NCBI RefSeq assembly: GCF_023715145.1
Contig: NZ_JAMBNP010000004.1
Location: 372,001-436,000 of the forward strand
Reading direction: 5' to 3'
From: Paenibacillus glycanilyticus
Lineage (GTDB): Bacteria; Bacillota; Bacilli; Paenibacillales; Paenibacillaceae
DNA: 64,000 bases
Program-made: the position numbers and the translations under genes
Part shown: positions 16,671 to 25,537 of the stretch, in pieces
How the letters are laid out: every line of letters starts with the position of its first letter
How positions within the stretch are numbered: the first letter of the stretch is position 1
Notes under the pieces: model-generated
Seen by the model: the letters and a program-made list of their open reading frames with translations, nothing else
Databases searched by the model: none
Told to the model about the DNA's origin: nothing

Positions 16671-18388
16671 ACGAGTGAACCGCCTTTGTCCAAATATTTC
16701 TGAATGCCTTCCGCTGTCCGGTATGCCAATGCGCCTACCGTTGCCGTCGGATTATATCCGCTGTTATGCGGGAAATTTGAGGCGCCGCAGATAAACACAT
16801 TTTCCGCATCCCACATTTGCAGGTAGTTGTTGACGACCGAGGTTTTGGGATCAGATCCCATTATCGTTCCTCCCGTGTTATGGGTAGACTGATAAGGAAC
16901 AATGTTATATTGCTTGATGGAATCATGAACCTCGGTTTTGGTCGCTCCCATCTGATCGGCAATATCCTTCGTTTTCTGGGCAATAAATTTCACAAGCTCG
17001 CGGTCCTGATCTTCGAAGTCGAAGGTCATCCGGATAAGCGGCATTCCAAAGGCATCCTTATATTCCGGATCGAGATCCAGAAAGTGATAACGGTTTGGCA
17101 TGCTGGCGCCTTGCCCGGTAACGGACAACACCCGATTCGAGTTGTGAACCGAAGCTTTCTTGAATTCGGCGCCCCATTTCGGCGTACCGGCCGGAACCGG
17201 CTGATACTGAATCGGCCGCAGTCCCGTCTGCGTGAAGCGGATGTTCGCGCCGTGCAGGAACTTGAGATCAGTATGATCGAAGTTGTCGCCATTGAAATCA
17301 TCGATGCTGCTGCCAAGTGCCCCCGCGCCCATTGCCAGGTTGAATTCCCGGTCCTCATAAAAGGCGCTGGTGCTGGCACCGTTCACCTGATAGGCATAGT
17401 TTCGCCCAACAGCCCCCGTATCGGTCTCGGGATCATAAGGTCTGCCCAGCTTGGAGAGAAGCAGCAGTCTTACATTCGTAAACAGATACCCTGCCAGGAT
17501 GACAACGTCCGCAGGCTGCGTGTATTCTTCCCCGGTAGGGGTATGTACATAGGTCACGCCGGTTGCCTTTTTGCCATCGTGAATGATTTGGGTCACGTTG
17601 GAATGCATGCGAAGATCAAGCTTTCCTGTTTGCTTGGCGACCGGAAGCACGGTAACCACGGGGTCTGCCTTCGCGCCGTACTCACAGCCGAACCGCTCGC
17701 AGTAGCCGCAATATTGGCAAGGCGCTCTCTCGATCCCGTCCGGATTTTTGTATACCTCGGTCAGGTTGGCCGAAGGAATAACATACGGGTGATAGCCAAG
17801 CTTCTTCGCCGCATCTTCAAACAGCTTCATCCCCGGGGATTTCTTCATCGGAGCCGTAGCGAACGGAGTTGACATCTTGCCGATATTAGACGGAACCTCT
17901 TTCTCCCCGGAAATGCCGGCCATCTGCTCGTACTTCACGAAATACGGCTCGAGCTCGTCATACGTAATCCCCCAGTCGCGTATGGTCATGTTCTCCGGAA
18001 TCTTCTTCTTGCCATAACGCTCAACCGTCTTGCTGCGGATTTCGAAATCATAAGGCAGGAACCGGTAGTATTGTCCGTTCCAGTGAACGCCTGCTCCTCC
18101 TAAGCCTTCGCCTAGCAGGAATGAGCCATAGGTCCTCATCGGCAATGCTCTCATTTTCATCGTATTGCGGAACGACACCGTTTCTTTGGACAAATCCTGC
18201 ATCAGCTCATAACGGGAGGCATAGCGGAGCTCGTCATGAACATGATAATAATCCTGCGTATCGCGGCTTTTGCCCCGCTCCAGGCCAACAACGGATATAC
18301 CCGCTTTCGTAAGCTCTGCAGCGATAATACCGCCGACCCAGCCCATACCGACAATTACGACAGGTACTTTTGGAAGTTTAGTCGCCAT
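16667..18388 (-). CDS. GMC-family FAD oxidoreductase, sugar/alcohol dehydrogenase large subunit
   Basis: 573 residues with an N-terminal FAD-binding Rossmann motif VVIVGMGWVGGIIAAEL (a variant GxGxxG) and a C-terminal GMC signature including HNTGG and NSGYNPTATVGALAYR. A cysteine cluster CQYCGYCERFGC near residue 225 could hold an Fe-S cluster, as proposed for the large subunit of bacterial FAD-glucose dehydrogenase complexes. It has no signal of its own, so it is probably carried through Tat by the small subunit encoded just upstream. Predicted: periplasm-side oxidation of a sugar, polyol or gluconate. The expected cytochrome c gene is absent. Confidence 0.88.
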   Translation of the reverse strand: MATKLPKVPVVIVGMGWVGGIIAAELTKAGISVVGLERGKSRDTQDYYHVHDELRYASRYELMQDLSKETVSFRNTMKMRALPMRTYGSFLLGEGLGGAGVHWNGQYYRFLPYDFEIRSKTVERYGKKKIPENMTIRDWGITYDELEPYFVKYEQMAGISGEKEVPSNIGKMSTPFATAPMKKSPGMKLFEDAAKKLGYHPYVIPSANLTEVYKNPDGIERAPCQYCGYCERFGCEYGAKADPVVTVLPVAKQTGKLDLRMHSNVTQIIHDGKKATGVTYVHTPTGEEYTQPADVVILAGYLFTNVRLLLLSKLGRPYDPETDTGAVGRNYAYQVNGASTSAFYEDREFNLAMGAGALGSSIDDFNGDNFDHTDLKFLHGANIRFTQTGLRPIQYQPVPAGTPKWGAEFKKASVHNSNRVLSVTGQGASMPNRYHFLDLDPEYKDAFGMPLIRMTFDFEDQDRELVKFIAQKTKDIADQMGATKTEVHDSIKQYNIVPYQSTHNTGGTIMGSDPKTSVVNNYLQMWDAENVFICGASNFPHNSGYNPTATVGALAYRTAEGIQKYLDKGGSLV

Positions 18389-18405
18389 ACTGCTTCACCC
18401 CTTCT

Positions 18406-19179
18406 CTACCCTAGTTCAAGATGATCATGCAAGCTTAACGGTTCAAGCTTTACGAATTCTTCTTTCTCGATGTACTCGGTGTAGCTCATCTGGTTGCCGG
18501 GGAAATTCCTCATCTTCCAGCCCGCCATATTTCGATTTCCTCCGTACAGAGGGTCAGCGTATGCCCCCTCCAGCGTCAGATTAAGAAACATGGCAAAGAA
18601 GTTAGAAGCCGGAACATCCTTAATCTCCGTCTTGTCCGTTTCAAAAGCAGTCAATACGGCATCCTGCTCTTCCGGCGCAATCTCGACGAACAGCTTCTTG
18701 TATTTCGCCGTGCTGTATTTATTCATGGCATCCAGACCAAGCGCAATCAGCTCTCTGCGCTTAAACACCAGCTGATAGCCCTGCGTGGCCTCCGCCTTAT
18801 AATAAGGCGGCTGCATATAATCGCGGGAATTCGTGCCAAAGGCGCTGGCCATCTGATGGTCGATAAAAAACGCTACCCCCAGCTCCTTCGCTCCCGGTCC
18901 CAGATCATCCTTGGGGAACAGCCGCTCCGCAGCCGCTTCGGCTGTTAGAAACTGATCCTGATTGAAGAACATCAGCGCCTGGTTATAGTCTTTGGCGTCT
19001 GCTGCCGGTTGCTTGGCTGCCGGAGCCGGCGTTTCTTCCTCCGTTGTTTTGTTCAGATTCGAGCCTACGAGTCCGCCGATAACTCCCCCAAGAACTACCC
19101 CGCCAAGTGCCGTGCCCGAATATTTGAGAAACCTTCTGCGCGATTCGTCCTGAGGCTGATTCGGTTTATCATTCGCCAT
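18406..19179 (-). CDS. Gluconate 2-dehydrogenase subunit 3-like protein with Tat signal
   Basis: 257 residues. The N-terminus holds a twin-arginine signal (SRRRFLKYSGTALGG, residues 13-27) followed by a hydrophobic stretch. The rest matches the gluconate 2-dehydrogenase gamma-subunit family (LTAEAAAERLFPKDDLGPGAKELGV in outline; FLNLTLEGAYADPLYGGNRNMAGW near the C-terminus). It accompanies GMC catalytic subunits and supplies the export signal. It is the first gene of the operon gamma - GMC - tatC - tatA - CuA lipoprotein. AAGGAG is well placed before the ATG. Confidence 0.88.
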   Translation of the reverse strand: MANDKPNQPQDESRRRFLKYSGTALGGVVLGGVIGGLVGSNLNKTTEEETPAPAAKQPAADAKDYNQALMFFNQDQFLTAEAAAERLFPKDDLGPGAKELGVAFFIDHQMASAFGTNSRDYMQPPYYKAEATQGYQLVFKRRELIALGLDAMNKYSTAKYKKLFVEIAPEEQDAVLTAFETDKTEIKDVPASNFFAMFLNLTLEGAYADPLYGGNRNMAGWKMRNFPGNQMSYTEYIEKEEFVKLEPLSLHDHLELG

Positions 19180-19360
19180 GTTTGTCGTCTCCTTGCTATC
19201 CGATTTGGAAGGTTTTCTAATTTTCTTCCAATTGATGCAAAATTATTCATGCGCCTTCTTGCTGCAGGTCTTTTCTTTTGTTTAGTACCTTGCAATAAAT
19301 AATACTGAATGGTATATTGTATTGGCAGCATCAATAGTTATAAACAGGTACTGTTCAATG

Positions 19361-19377
19361 TATAGTACCATGCTATA
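19361..19377. promoter_or_regulatory. Inverted repeat upstream of padR
   Basis: TATAG-N7-CTATA lies 21 nt before the padR start, overlapping a TATAAA-like -10. It is a possible PadR autoregulatory site; the match to published PadR boxes is only loose. Confidence 0.35.
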
Positions 19378-19398
19378 AATAAACGAGGTGTCCACCCA

Positions 19399-19728
19399 TT
19401 GAATGTCCAATTTAAAAAAGGCGTTTTGGAGCTGTGCGTTCTAGTCATGCTGGATAAAAAAGACCGGTATGGATACGAGCTGGTCCAAAAAATATCCAGT
19501 CAGATCGAGATTTCAGAAGGCTCTATCTACCCGATTCTCCGCCGCTTGACGAATGAAGAGTACTTCACAACCTACTTGCGGGAATCCACGGAAGGCCCTT
19601 CGCGTAAGTATTATCGGCTCACGGACAAAGGAAGAACCTACTTGTATGAGCTCATAACCGAATGGAACGAATTTGCGAGCGGGGTCAATCAATTGATTAA
19701 GGAAGGTGTGAACAATGACGAAGGATAA
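19399..19728 (+). CDS. PadR-family transcriptional regulator
   Basis: 109 residues. It has a winged-helix PadR domain (FKKGVLELCVLVML, YGYELVQKI, EGSIYPILRRL, GPSRKYYRLTDKG) and a short C-terminal dimerisation helix. It starts with TTG at 19399 with GAGGTG about 9 nt upstream; no in-frame ATG is near. It overlaps the next gene by 14 bp. padR-HAAS-DUF4097 operons commonly respond to cell-envelope stress, and the regulator probably represses its own operon. Confidence 0.92.
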   Translation: MNVQFKKGVLELCVLVMLDKKDRYGYELVQKISSQIEISEGSIYPILRRLTNEEYFTTYLRESTEGPSRKYYRLTDKGRTYLYELITEWNEFASGVNQLIKEGVNNDEG

Positions 19729-20278
19729 GTTTTTGCAGCAATTAGAAGCCGAGTTAAAGAGGCTCTCCCCTGTAGAGCGCGCGGATATTTTGCTTGATTA
19801 CGAAGAGCATTTTTTGTTCGGATTAGAGGAAGGCAAATCGGAAGAAGCAATTGCCGGTGCATTAGGCTCTCCTTCCCAGATCGCTAAAGAAATCCTTGCC
19901 GGTTATCATGTGAAGCGTGCTTCGGCAAACTTGTCGGCCGAAAGCGTGATTCGCGCGGCATGGGCCGTCATCGGATTAAGCTTTTTCAATCTGGTTATCG
20001 TGCTTGGCCCCGCTCTTGGAGTAGCCGGGGTTATACTGGCGGGTTGGGCTGTCTCGCTGACCTTCCTGGCCTCTCCGCTTCTGGTTGTTGTCGAATGGCT
20101 TTTTTACCCTGACGGCTTCATGCTCTTTGATCTCTTCGTCTCCATTGGCATGTGCGGAATAGGCATCCTGCTCGGGATGGTTATGCTGTATGTCACCAAG
20201 GCGTTGAAAAAAGCGCTGATCGGTTACCTGAAATACAATGTGTCTCTTGTTAAAGGAGGGCTGAGGCATGACAACTAG
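19715..20278 (+). CDS. HAAS (DUF1700) domain membrane protein
   Basis: 187 residues. An N-terminal helical HAAS domain (FLQQLEAELKRLSPVERADILLDYEEHF in outline, then GLEEGKSEEAIAGALGSP) is followed by three or four membrane helices from about residue 80. Such proteins are thought to interact with PadR-type regulators and sense the membrane. AAGGAAGGTG precedes the ATG, and the 3' end overlaps the DUF4097 gene by 11 bp. Confidence 0.88.
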   Translation: MTKDKFLQQLEAELKRLSPVERADILLDYEEHFLFGLEEGKSEEAIAGALGSPSQIAKEILAGYHVKRASANLSAESVIRAAWAVIGLSFFNLVIVLGPALGVAGVILAGWAVSLTFLASPLLVVVEWLFYPDGFMLFDLFVSIGMCGIGILLGMVMLYVTKALKKALIGYLKYNVSLVKGGLRHDN

Positions 20279-21074
20279 GAAAAAGCTATCGGCTCTAGCG
20301 GCGGCGCTCATTGTTATTGGCCTTGCGGGCAGTCTGCTTACTTACCGTTTCGGCAATGAGTGGACTGAAATCGCGGAGCAAAAAACGATCCCCGGCGCGC
20401 AGGTTGCCGCCATTGATATCCGCACCGATAATACGCGCGTTGAGCTATTGCCATCCGACAATCAGGAAATAAATATTCAATTAAACGGAAAAGCGATGTC
20501 CAATGACCTTCAGCAATTAAGCGTTAATGTAACGGATTCGACCCTATCTGTTTCCGTCGATAAAGAGAGGGACAAATGGTTCAACTTCAATATCGGCGAT
20601 AATACGTTAACGCTGACCATCACTCTTCCGGAGAAGCAATATCAGAGCTTGTAACTCGCAAATAATAACGGCTATATCGCAGGGAAACAGCTTGACGTTG
20701 CCTCGGTCGTTGCCTCTACGGACAATGGCCGAATCGAATTAAGCGACATATCCTCGCAAGATGTACAGTTGAAAGCCGATAACGGAAAAATTAAGCTGGA
20801 CCATGTAACGGGAGTGCTCGACGGAAGGACCAAAAACGGCTCCGTAACGGTGTTGACCAAAGAGTTAAATCAGAACATCACGCTTGAAACCAACAATGGC
20901 AGAATTCTGATTCAAACCGAAACGGATCCTGCAAACGTCACCTTCCTCACTCATGTGGATAACGGAAGAGTGAATATCCTGGGCAAGTACAAAGACAGCA
21001 GCGTTATTGGAAACGGAAAGACTCTAATTAAGCTTACTGCAGACAATGGCAGCATTACGGTGAAGAAACCGTAA
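20268..21074 (+). pseudogene. DUF4097-family protein interrupted by an in-frame stop
   Basis: Two same-frame pieces, 20268-20654 and from 20655 to 21074, together give a normal DUF4097 (YvlB-like) protein of about 268 codons. It has an N-terminal membrane anchor (residues 8-25) and repeated beta-strand units with NNG/DNG turns. The reading frame is broken only by TAA at 20652-20654 (after LPEKQYQSL); the sequence after it (LANNNGYIAGKQLD) continues the repeat pattern at once. One substitution such as AAA or CAA to TAA explains it. A sequencing error is possible. If real, the C-terminal half of the extracytoplasmic beta-solenoid is lost. Confidence 0.8.
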
Positions 21075-21080
21075 CAATTC

Positions 21081-21120
21081 AAAAATCCGCCCCTTCGTGA
21101 CGAAGGAGCGGATTTTTTTG
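21081..21120 (+). terminator. Terminator of the padR operon
   Basis: AAAATCCGC...GCGGATTTTTTT hairpin with inner CCTTCGTGACGAAGG stem and a long T tract, just after the DUF4097 end. It may also serve the convergent dehydrogenase gene. Confidence 0.8.
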
Positions 21121-21128
21121 GCCTTGGC

Positions 21129-22079
21129 TTAACCTAGTACGTTCACCGGCGAGCCGGCTAAGTAAGCTTCAATATCCTCTACGATCCCCTTGTAAAACCC
21201 CTGGTACGCCGCTTCCGTTACATAGCCGATATGCGGAGTCGCAAGGACATTGGACAGCAAGCGGAACGGATCGTCCTGCGGCAGCGGCTCCTGCTCGAAC
21301 ACGTCAAGCCCTGCCCCGGCAATTCCGTCGCGGCGAAGAGCGTCGATCAAGGCTTCCCGGTCTACAATGGGTCCGCGCGAGGTATTGACAAGAAAGGCCG
21401 TCGGACGCATCCGCTTAAGCTCTTCCGCGCCAATTAAGCCTCTCGTGCGGTCGCTCAACACAAGATGAATGGAAACAATATCGCTGCTCTCGAGCAGCTC
21501 CTCCTTAGAGGAAGCCAGCTGAACACCTGCCGCTTCCGCTTTGTCGGGGGTCAAATTCTGGCTCCAGGCCATAACCTCCATGCCGAAGGCTTGTCCAATC
21601 CTTGCTACGTTCGAACCAATATGGCCGAGTCCAATCAGACCAAGACGTTTACCCTTCAAATCCACCCCGATCGTGCTTTGCCAGCCGCCGCCGCGAACGG
21701 CTTCATTCTCAAGAACAAGCTTTCTCGCTAGACCAAGAATAAGCGCCCAGGTCAGCTCGGTTGTTCCTTCTCCTCCTCCCCTTGTGCCGCATACGGTAAT
21801 GCCTAGCTCGGCGGCAGCCGCAAGATCAATGGAGGCGTTGCGCATTCCTGTCGTAACCAGTAGCTTTAGTTTGGGCAGACGCTGCAGGAGATCGCTTCGG
21901 AATGGCGTTCTCTCGCGCATGATAACGATAATCTCGCAATCTTCAATTGCGGCGACAAGCTCTTCCCTATCTTCGAAATGACGATTAAACGCATGAACCT
22001 CAAGACGGTCCGTCAGTTTCGACCATTCCGCCATACTTAAAGCCACATTCTGGTAATCATCGAGAATTGCGCATTTCAT
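21129..22079 (-). CDS. D-2-hydroxyacid dehydrogenase (NAD-dependent)
   Basis: 316 residues with the phosphoglycerate-dehydrogenase-like two-domain plan. The NAD-binding motif is GLIGLGHIGSNVARIGQAF (about 145-163), and the catalytic Arg, Glu and His regions are VNTSRGPIVD, GLDVFEQEPLP and TPHIGYVTEAAY. It reduces a 2-keto acid or oxidises a D-2-hydroxy acid; the substrate is not readable. The length excludes the long form of SerA with an ACT domain. GGAGGAG precedes the ATG. It is monocistronic. Confidence 0.88.
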   Translation of the reverse strand: MKCAILDDYQNVALSMAEWSKLTDRLEVHAFNRHFEDREELVAAIEDCEIIVIMRERTPFRSDLLQRLPKLKLLVTTGMRNASIDLAAAAELGITVCGTRGGGEGTTELTWALILGLARKLVLENEAVRGGGWQSTIGVDLKGKRLGLIGLGHIGSNVARIGQAFGMEVMAWSQNLTPDKAEAAGVQLASSKEELLESSDIVSIHLVLSDRTRGLIGAEELKRMRPTAFLVNTSRGPIVDREALIDALRRDGIAGAGLDVFEQEPLPQDDPFRLLSNVLATPHIGYVTEAAYQGFYKGIVEDIEAYLAGSPVNVLG

Positions 22080-22107
22080 AATAACACTCCTCCTCTTCTA
22101 AATAGCA

Positions 22108-22149
22108 AAACAGCAAGCTCCTTGCCATCGGTCTGGGGGAGCTTGCTGC
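22108..22149 (-). terminator. Terminator after asd
   Basis: CAGCAAGCTCC...GGAGCTTGCTG hairpin, then TTTTGCTATTT on the minus strand, directly after asd. Confidence 0.7.
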
Positions 22150-22160
22150 ATCATATCTTA

Positions 22161-23246
22161 TTATTTTGGTTGAATGTATCCTTCCGCTTTGAGCAGTTCG
22201 GCGATCAATACCGCGCCGCCGGCTGCACCGCGAAGCGTGTTATGCGACAAGCCCACGAATTTGAAATCATACAGCGAGTCTTCGCGCAGACGGCCAACGG
22301 ATACGCCCATGCCTTTTTCAATATCGCGGTCGAGCTTCGTTTGCGGTCTGTTCTCTTCTTCGAAGTACGTAATGAATTGCTTAGGCGCGCTTGGCAGACC
22401 CAGCTCTTGCGGACGTCCTTGGAACTCGGACCAGCGGGCAAGAATCTCTTCCTTCGAAGGTTTGTTCTCGAATTTCACGAATACGGTAGCAAGATGTCCG
22501 TCAGTTACGGGAACGCGGATGCATTGCGTCGTGATATGCGGCGAGCTGGCTTTTACCACTTCGCCATTCTCTACCGTGCCCCAGATACGAAGCGGCTCCT
22601 GTTCGCTCTTCTCTTCTTCGCCGCCGATGTATGGAATAACGTTGTCCAGCATTTCCGGCCAGTCGGTAAAGTTCTTTCCGGCACCGGAAATCGCTTGATA
22701 CGTCGAAGCGACAACCGTAGTCGGGTTAAATTCGCGCAAAGCATTAAGCGCCGGCACGTAGCTTTGAATCGAGCAGTTTGGTTTAACCGCGATAAAGCCC
22801 GTTTCGGTACCAAGACGTTTTCTTTGCGCTTCGATCACTTCGAGATGCTCCGGGTTAATTTCCGGAATAACCATCGGTACATCCGGCGTCCAGCGGTGAG
22901 CCGAGTTATTGGACACGACCGGTGTGCCTGTTTTGGCATAAGCCTCTTCCAGCGCCTGGATTTCTTTCTTAGGCATATCTACTGCGCAGAATACGAAATC
23001 AACGCCTGCGGCAACCTCTTCAACCTTCGAAGCGTCCTGCACGACAATATTTTTCACTGCTTCGGGGATTGGTGTATCAAGCTTCCATCTGTTCTGAACG
23101 GATTCTACGTACGTTTTGCCTGCCGAGCTTGCGCTCGCCGCAATCGCGGTTACTTCGAACCAAGGATGCTGATCCAGCAATTGAACGAAACGCTGGCCAA
23201 CCATGCCCGTTCCGCCAACAATACCAACTTTAAGTTTTTGTGACAT
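22161..23246 (-). CDS. asd: Aspartate-semialdehyde dehydrogenase
   Basis: 361 residues. NADP-binding GIVGGTGMVGQRFVQLL is at the N-terminus, the catalytic cysteine is in VKPNCSIQ (about residue 150), the substrate-binding region is SGAGKNF, and the histidine is in the DGHLATV region. Length and motifs fit the archaeal/fungal-type ASADH branch rather than the short bacterial form. It makes aspartate-4-semialdehyde for lysine, diaminopimelate, threonine and methionine synthesis. It is monocistronic and controlled by the T-box leader upstream. Confidence 0.92.
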   Translation of the reverse strand: MSQKLKVGIVGGTGMVGQRFVQLLDQHPWFEVTAIAASASSAGKTYVESVQNRWKLDTPIPEAVKNIVVQDASKVEEVAAGVDFVFCAVDMPKKEIQALEEAYAKTGTPVVSNNSAHRWTPDVPMVIPEINPEHLEVIEAQRKRLGTETGFIAVKPNCSIQSYVPALNALREFNPTTVVASTYQAISGAGKNFTDWPEMLDNVIPYIGGEEEKSEQEPLRIWGTVENGEVVKASSPHITTQCIRVPVTDGHLATVFVKFENKPSKEEILARWSEFQGRPQELGLPSAPKQFITYFEEENRPQTKLDRDIEKGMGVSVGRLREDSLYDFKFVGLSHNTLRGAAGGAVLIAELLKAEGYIQPK

Positions 23247-23334
23247 AAGGTTTTCAAATCCTCTCCGTCTGATTTTATATGCCGTACCTTACATGTATGC
23301 GGTATATTTCCCTTTGCTTGCAATGAAATAAAAA

Positions 23335-23372
23335 AATCCCACCCCCAAGACCGTAGTCTCAGGGACGAGATT
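23335..23372 (-). terminator. T-box leader terminator
   Basis: A stem of about 17 bp with several G-U pairs (AATCTCGTCCCTGAGAC against GTCTTGGGGGTGGGATT, loop TACG) is followed by TTTTT. Its 5' part is contiguous with the T-box, as expected for the terminator/antiterminator switch. Confidence 0.8.
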
Positions 23373-23618
23373 GGAATACTCGTGGTACCACCCTAAATTC
23401 GCGGATATGTCGCCATATCAGCCTCTTCGAGTACGGCATTGCAATCTTGCGATCCGGATGCTTATACTCTAGCTCTGTAACAGGAGCTCCTGTCGCACCA
23501 TCCCCTGGATTGCCGGTTCCGATGCGCTGCTCAGAGTCTTTCTTCAATAAATAACTCTTTGCCCCTTTTCAGCGTACCGGAGCTCTCTGGGAAAGAATTG
23601 ATTTATCTACTCGTCTCG
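23335..23618 (-). promoter_or_regulatory. T-box riboswitch upstream of asd
   Basis: The minus strand carries the T-box core AGGGTGGTACCACGAG (23379-23394) and the stem I marks GAGTAGATAAAT (23601-23612), AGAGAGC and GCTGAAAAGGGGC. Uncharged tRNA pairing with TGGTACCACG would prevent the downstream terminator. The putative specifier-loop strand reads TGAAGAAAG before ACTC (23534-23546). A Lys codon (AAA or AAG) is present there and fits the pathway, but I cannot fix the register. Confidence 0.88.
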
Positions 23619-23641
23619 TCAATGCATTTCATATTGCAGTT

Positions 23642-23670
23642 ATAATAACAAAAATCCATTCCGAGGTAAA
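23642..23670 (-). promoter_or_regulatory. Promoter of the asd T-box transcript
   Basis: TTTACC (23665-23670), 17-nt spacer, TATTAT (23642-23647) on the minus strand, about 25 nt before the start of stem I. Confidence 0.6.
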
Positions 23671-23688
23671 CCCATTTTCGCAAAAAAA

Positions 23689-24894
23689 TTAACGGCTTTC
23701 AGCCGCTCTCGCATTCAGCTTCTTATAGGCTTTGAAATAGACCCACATGGCGTTAAGCAGCAGAATAGCGCCCGTCGTGAGGAATACATATCTTAAACCA
23801 AGCCATGCCGCAATCTGGCCGCCAAGCACGGAGCCTCCGAACACGCCAAGATATCCTGCCGACATCGTTAATCCGAACATTCTGCCCGTCAGGGCATCCG
23901 GTGTTATCTTCTTGATCAGAATGTTAACGGACGGGTTAAGCCCCCCTGCCGCAAGCCCCAAGAGGAACCGGAGCGCCATAAGCTCCCAAGGCTGATGGAC
24001 TAAGGCTTGCGGAGCAAACAACAGACCCGCAACAATCAAAGCGAACAGCATGACCTTATGTGCGCCGATCTTGTCCGACAGCCTGCCTAGCCTTGGCGCA
24101 GCTATGATGTTCGCCAGCCCGGATGCGGAGAATATGAAGCCTGCCAATAAGGCAACATGTTCGGTATTGCTCGTCAGACTTGTGACATACACCGTCAACA
24201 CCGGCTCAATGGAATACATGGCAAACGTCAAGGCAAAGTACGTAATGAACAATGTAACGGTAAGGTTCTTCTCGGGAATACTGCTCCATATTTCTTTCAT
24301 TTTCTGCGCCTTTTTATCTACTCGAACGAAATTCTCTTTCACGAACAATAGAGTCGTAATGAATGCAATCAATAACAGCAGGCCGGTAATAAAGAATACG
24401 TTCCTCATGCCAACATGCAATTCAATAAATCCGCCGATGGACGGTCCTAGCAAGGAGCCCGCAATCCCTGCCGTAGACAAGGTTCCAAGCGCCCAGCCGG
24501 CATGGGATTTCTCGGTCTGGGTAGCGATCAGCGCCGTACAGGCCGAGGCGTATCCCGTAATGATCCCCTGCAGCAAGCGAAGGCCAATCAGTTCATACAC
24601 ATTCTGGGCAAAGCCCATGCTGAATATGACGATGGCCATGCCAAGGCTGGCCCTCAGCAGCATCGGCTTTCGCCCGTATTTATCGGCTGCGATTCCCCAT
24701 ATAGGGGAAAACACAGCCGACAGAATAAAGGTAATGCCAAACGCAAGCCCGGAATATTGCTCGATCTTCGCGGTATCCGTAACGCCAAGCTGATGGATAT
24801 AAAGCGGCAATACCGGGGCGATCTGGCTCATGCCGATGCTTGCGACGAACACGCCGAACCAGCAGACGAACAGGTTTCTTTTCCAAATCGGCAT
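23689..24894 (-). CDS. MFS multidrug-type transporter
   Basis: 401 residues, 12 predicted membrane helices. The MFS loop 2-3 motif GIAADKYGRKPMLL (about residues 70-83), LLQGIITGY in helix 4 and the second-half motif GRLSDKIGAHKVM place it among drug:H+ antiporters with an MdtG-like plan. It follows the isochorismatase gene by 37 bp on the same strand and is probably in the TetR-controlled unit. The export substrate is unknown. Confidence 0.87.
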   Translation of the reverse strand: MPIWKRNLFVCWFGVFVASIGMSQIAPVLPLYIHQLGVTDTAKIEQYSGLAFGITFILSAVFSPIWGIAADKYGRKPMLLRASLGMAIVIFSMGFAQNVYELIGLRLLQGIITGYASACTALIATQTEKSHAGWALGTLSTAGIAGSLLGPSIGGFIELHVGMRNVFFITGLLLLIAFITTLLFVKENFVRVDKKAQKMKEIWSSIPEKNLTVTLFITYFALTFAMYSIEPVLTVYVTSLTSNTEHVALLAGFIFSASGLANIIAAPRLGRLSDKIGAHKVMLFALIVAGLLFAPQALVHQPWELMALRFLLGLAAGGLNPSVNILIKKITPDALTGRMFGLTMSAGYLGVFGGSVLGGQIAAWLGLRYVFLTTGAILLLNAMWVYFKAYKKLNARAAESR

Positions 24895-24931
24895 ACCCGT
24901 CAGCCCCCTTCAATATGCACCCTGCCGAATC

Positions 24932-25498
24932 TTACGATAATGTCTCGATCCAAGCATCTACGGTCTGAACCTCGGCCTGCCGCGGGAAGACCTTCTCCGT
25001 AAGAACGCGGTGAACCTCCGGGTCCGCATCCAAACATGCATCCTTCAATACGGTAAGGGCATAATCCTTGTCCGCCGCTTCGCGCACCGTAGTCAAGACA
25101 ACCCCGCTTGTCGAGATGCCGCTGAGAACAAGATGGTTGATCTGTTTGGCCCGCAGAATAACCTCCAGATTGCTTCCCGCAAAGGCGCTGATCCGGAACT
25201 TCGTAACAACCGGTTCGCCTGGCTGAGGCTTGAAGGAATCATGGATTTGAGTGGCTTCGTCCTGGATAGTCATTCCTCCATATTGAGCAACGGCTGAGAA
25301 TGACTTATTGCGGGGGCTTACTTCCGGATATCCTTCATTAAAGGCCACACGTACGTAAATGACCGGAATCTCCTTTGCTCTTGCAGCTTCTATCGCTTTC
25401 TTGAAAGGCTCCAATACTTCCTTGTTTTCCGCAAATCGCGATACTATCCCGTTCTGCAAATCCATGACCAATAATGCCGTGTTTGGTTTCGGGCTCAT
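24932..25498 (-). CDS. Isochorismatase-family cysteine hydrolase
   Basis: 188 residues with the isochorismatase-like fold. The catalytic Asp is in LLVMDLQNGI (about residue 13), Lys in the VVTKFRISAF region, and the Cys position of HLVLSGISTSGVVLTTVREA is replaced by Ser (the usual motif is G-x-x-T/S-x-x-C-V), so activity may be altered or lost. It is divergent from a TetR gene with an operator inside its promoter and is followed by an MFS gene. The substrate is unknown. Confidence 0.82.
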   Translation of the reverse strand: MSPKPNTALLVMDLQNGIVSRFAENKEVLEPFKKAIEAARAKEIPVIYVRVAFNEGYPEVSPRNKSFSAVAQYGGMTIQDEATQIHDSFKPQPGEPVVTKFRISAFAGSNLEVILRAKQINHLVLSGISTSGVVLTTVREAADKDYALTVLKDACLDADPEVHRVLTEKVFPRQAEVQTVDAWIETLS

Positions 25499-25537
25499 TT
25501 GTTATGCACACTCCTAGTCATTATGATAATATTAAGC

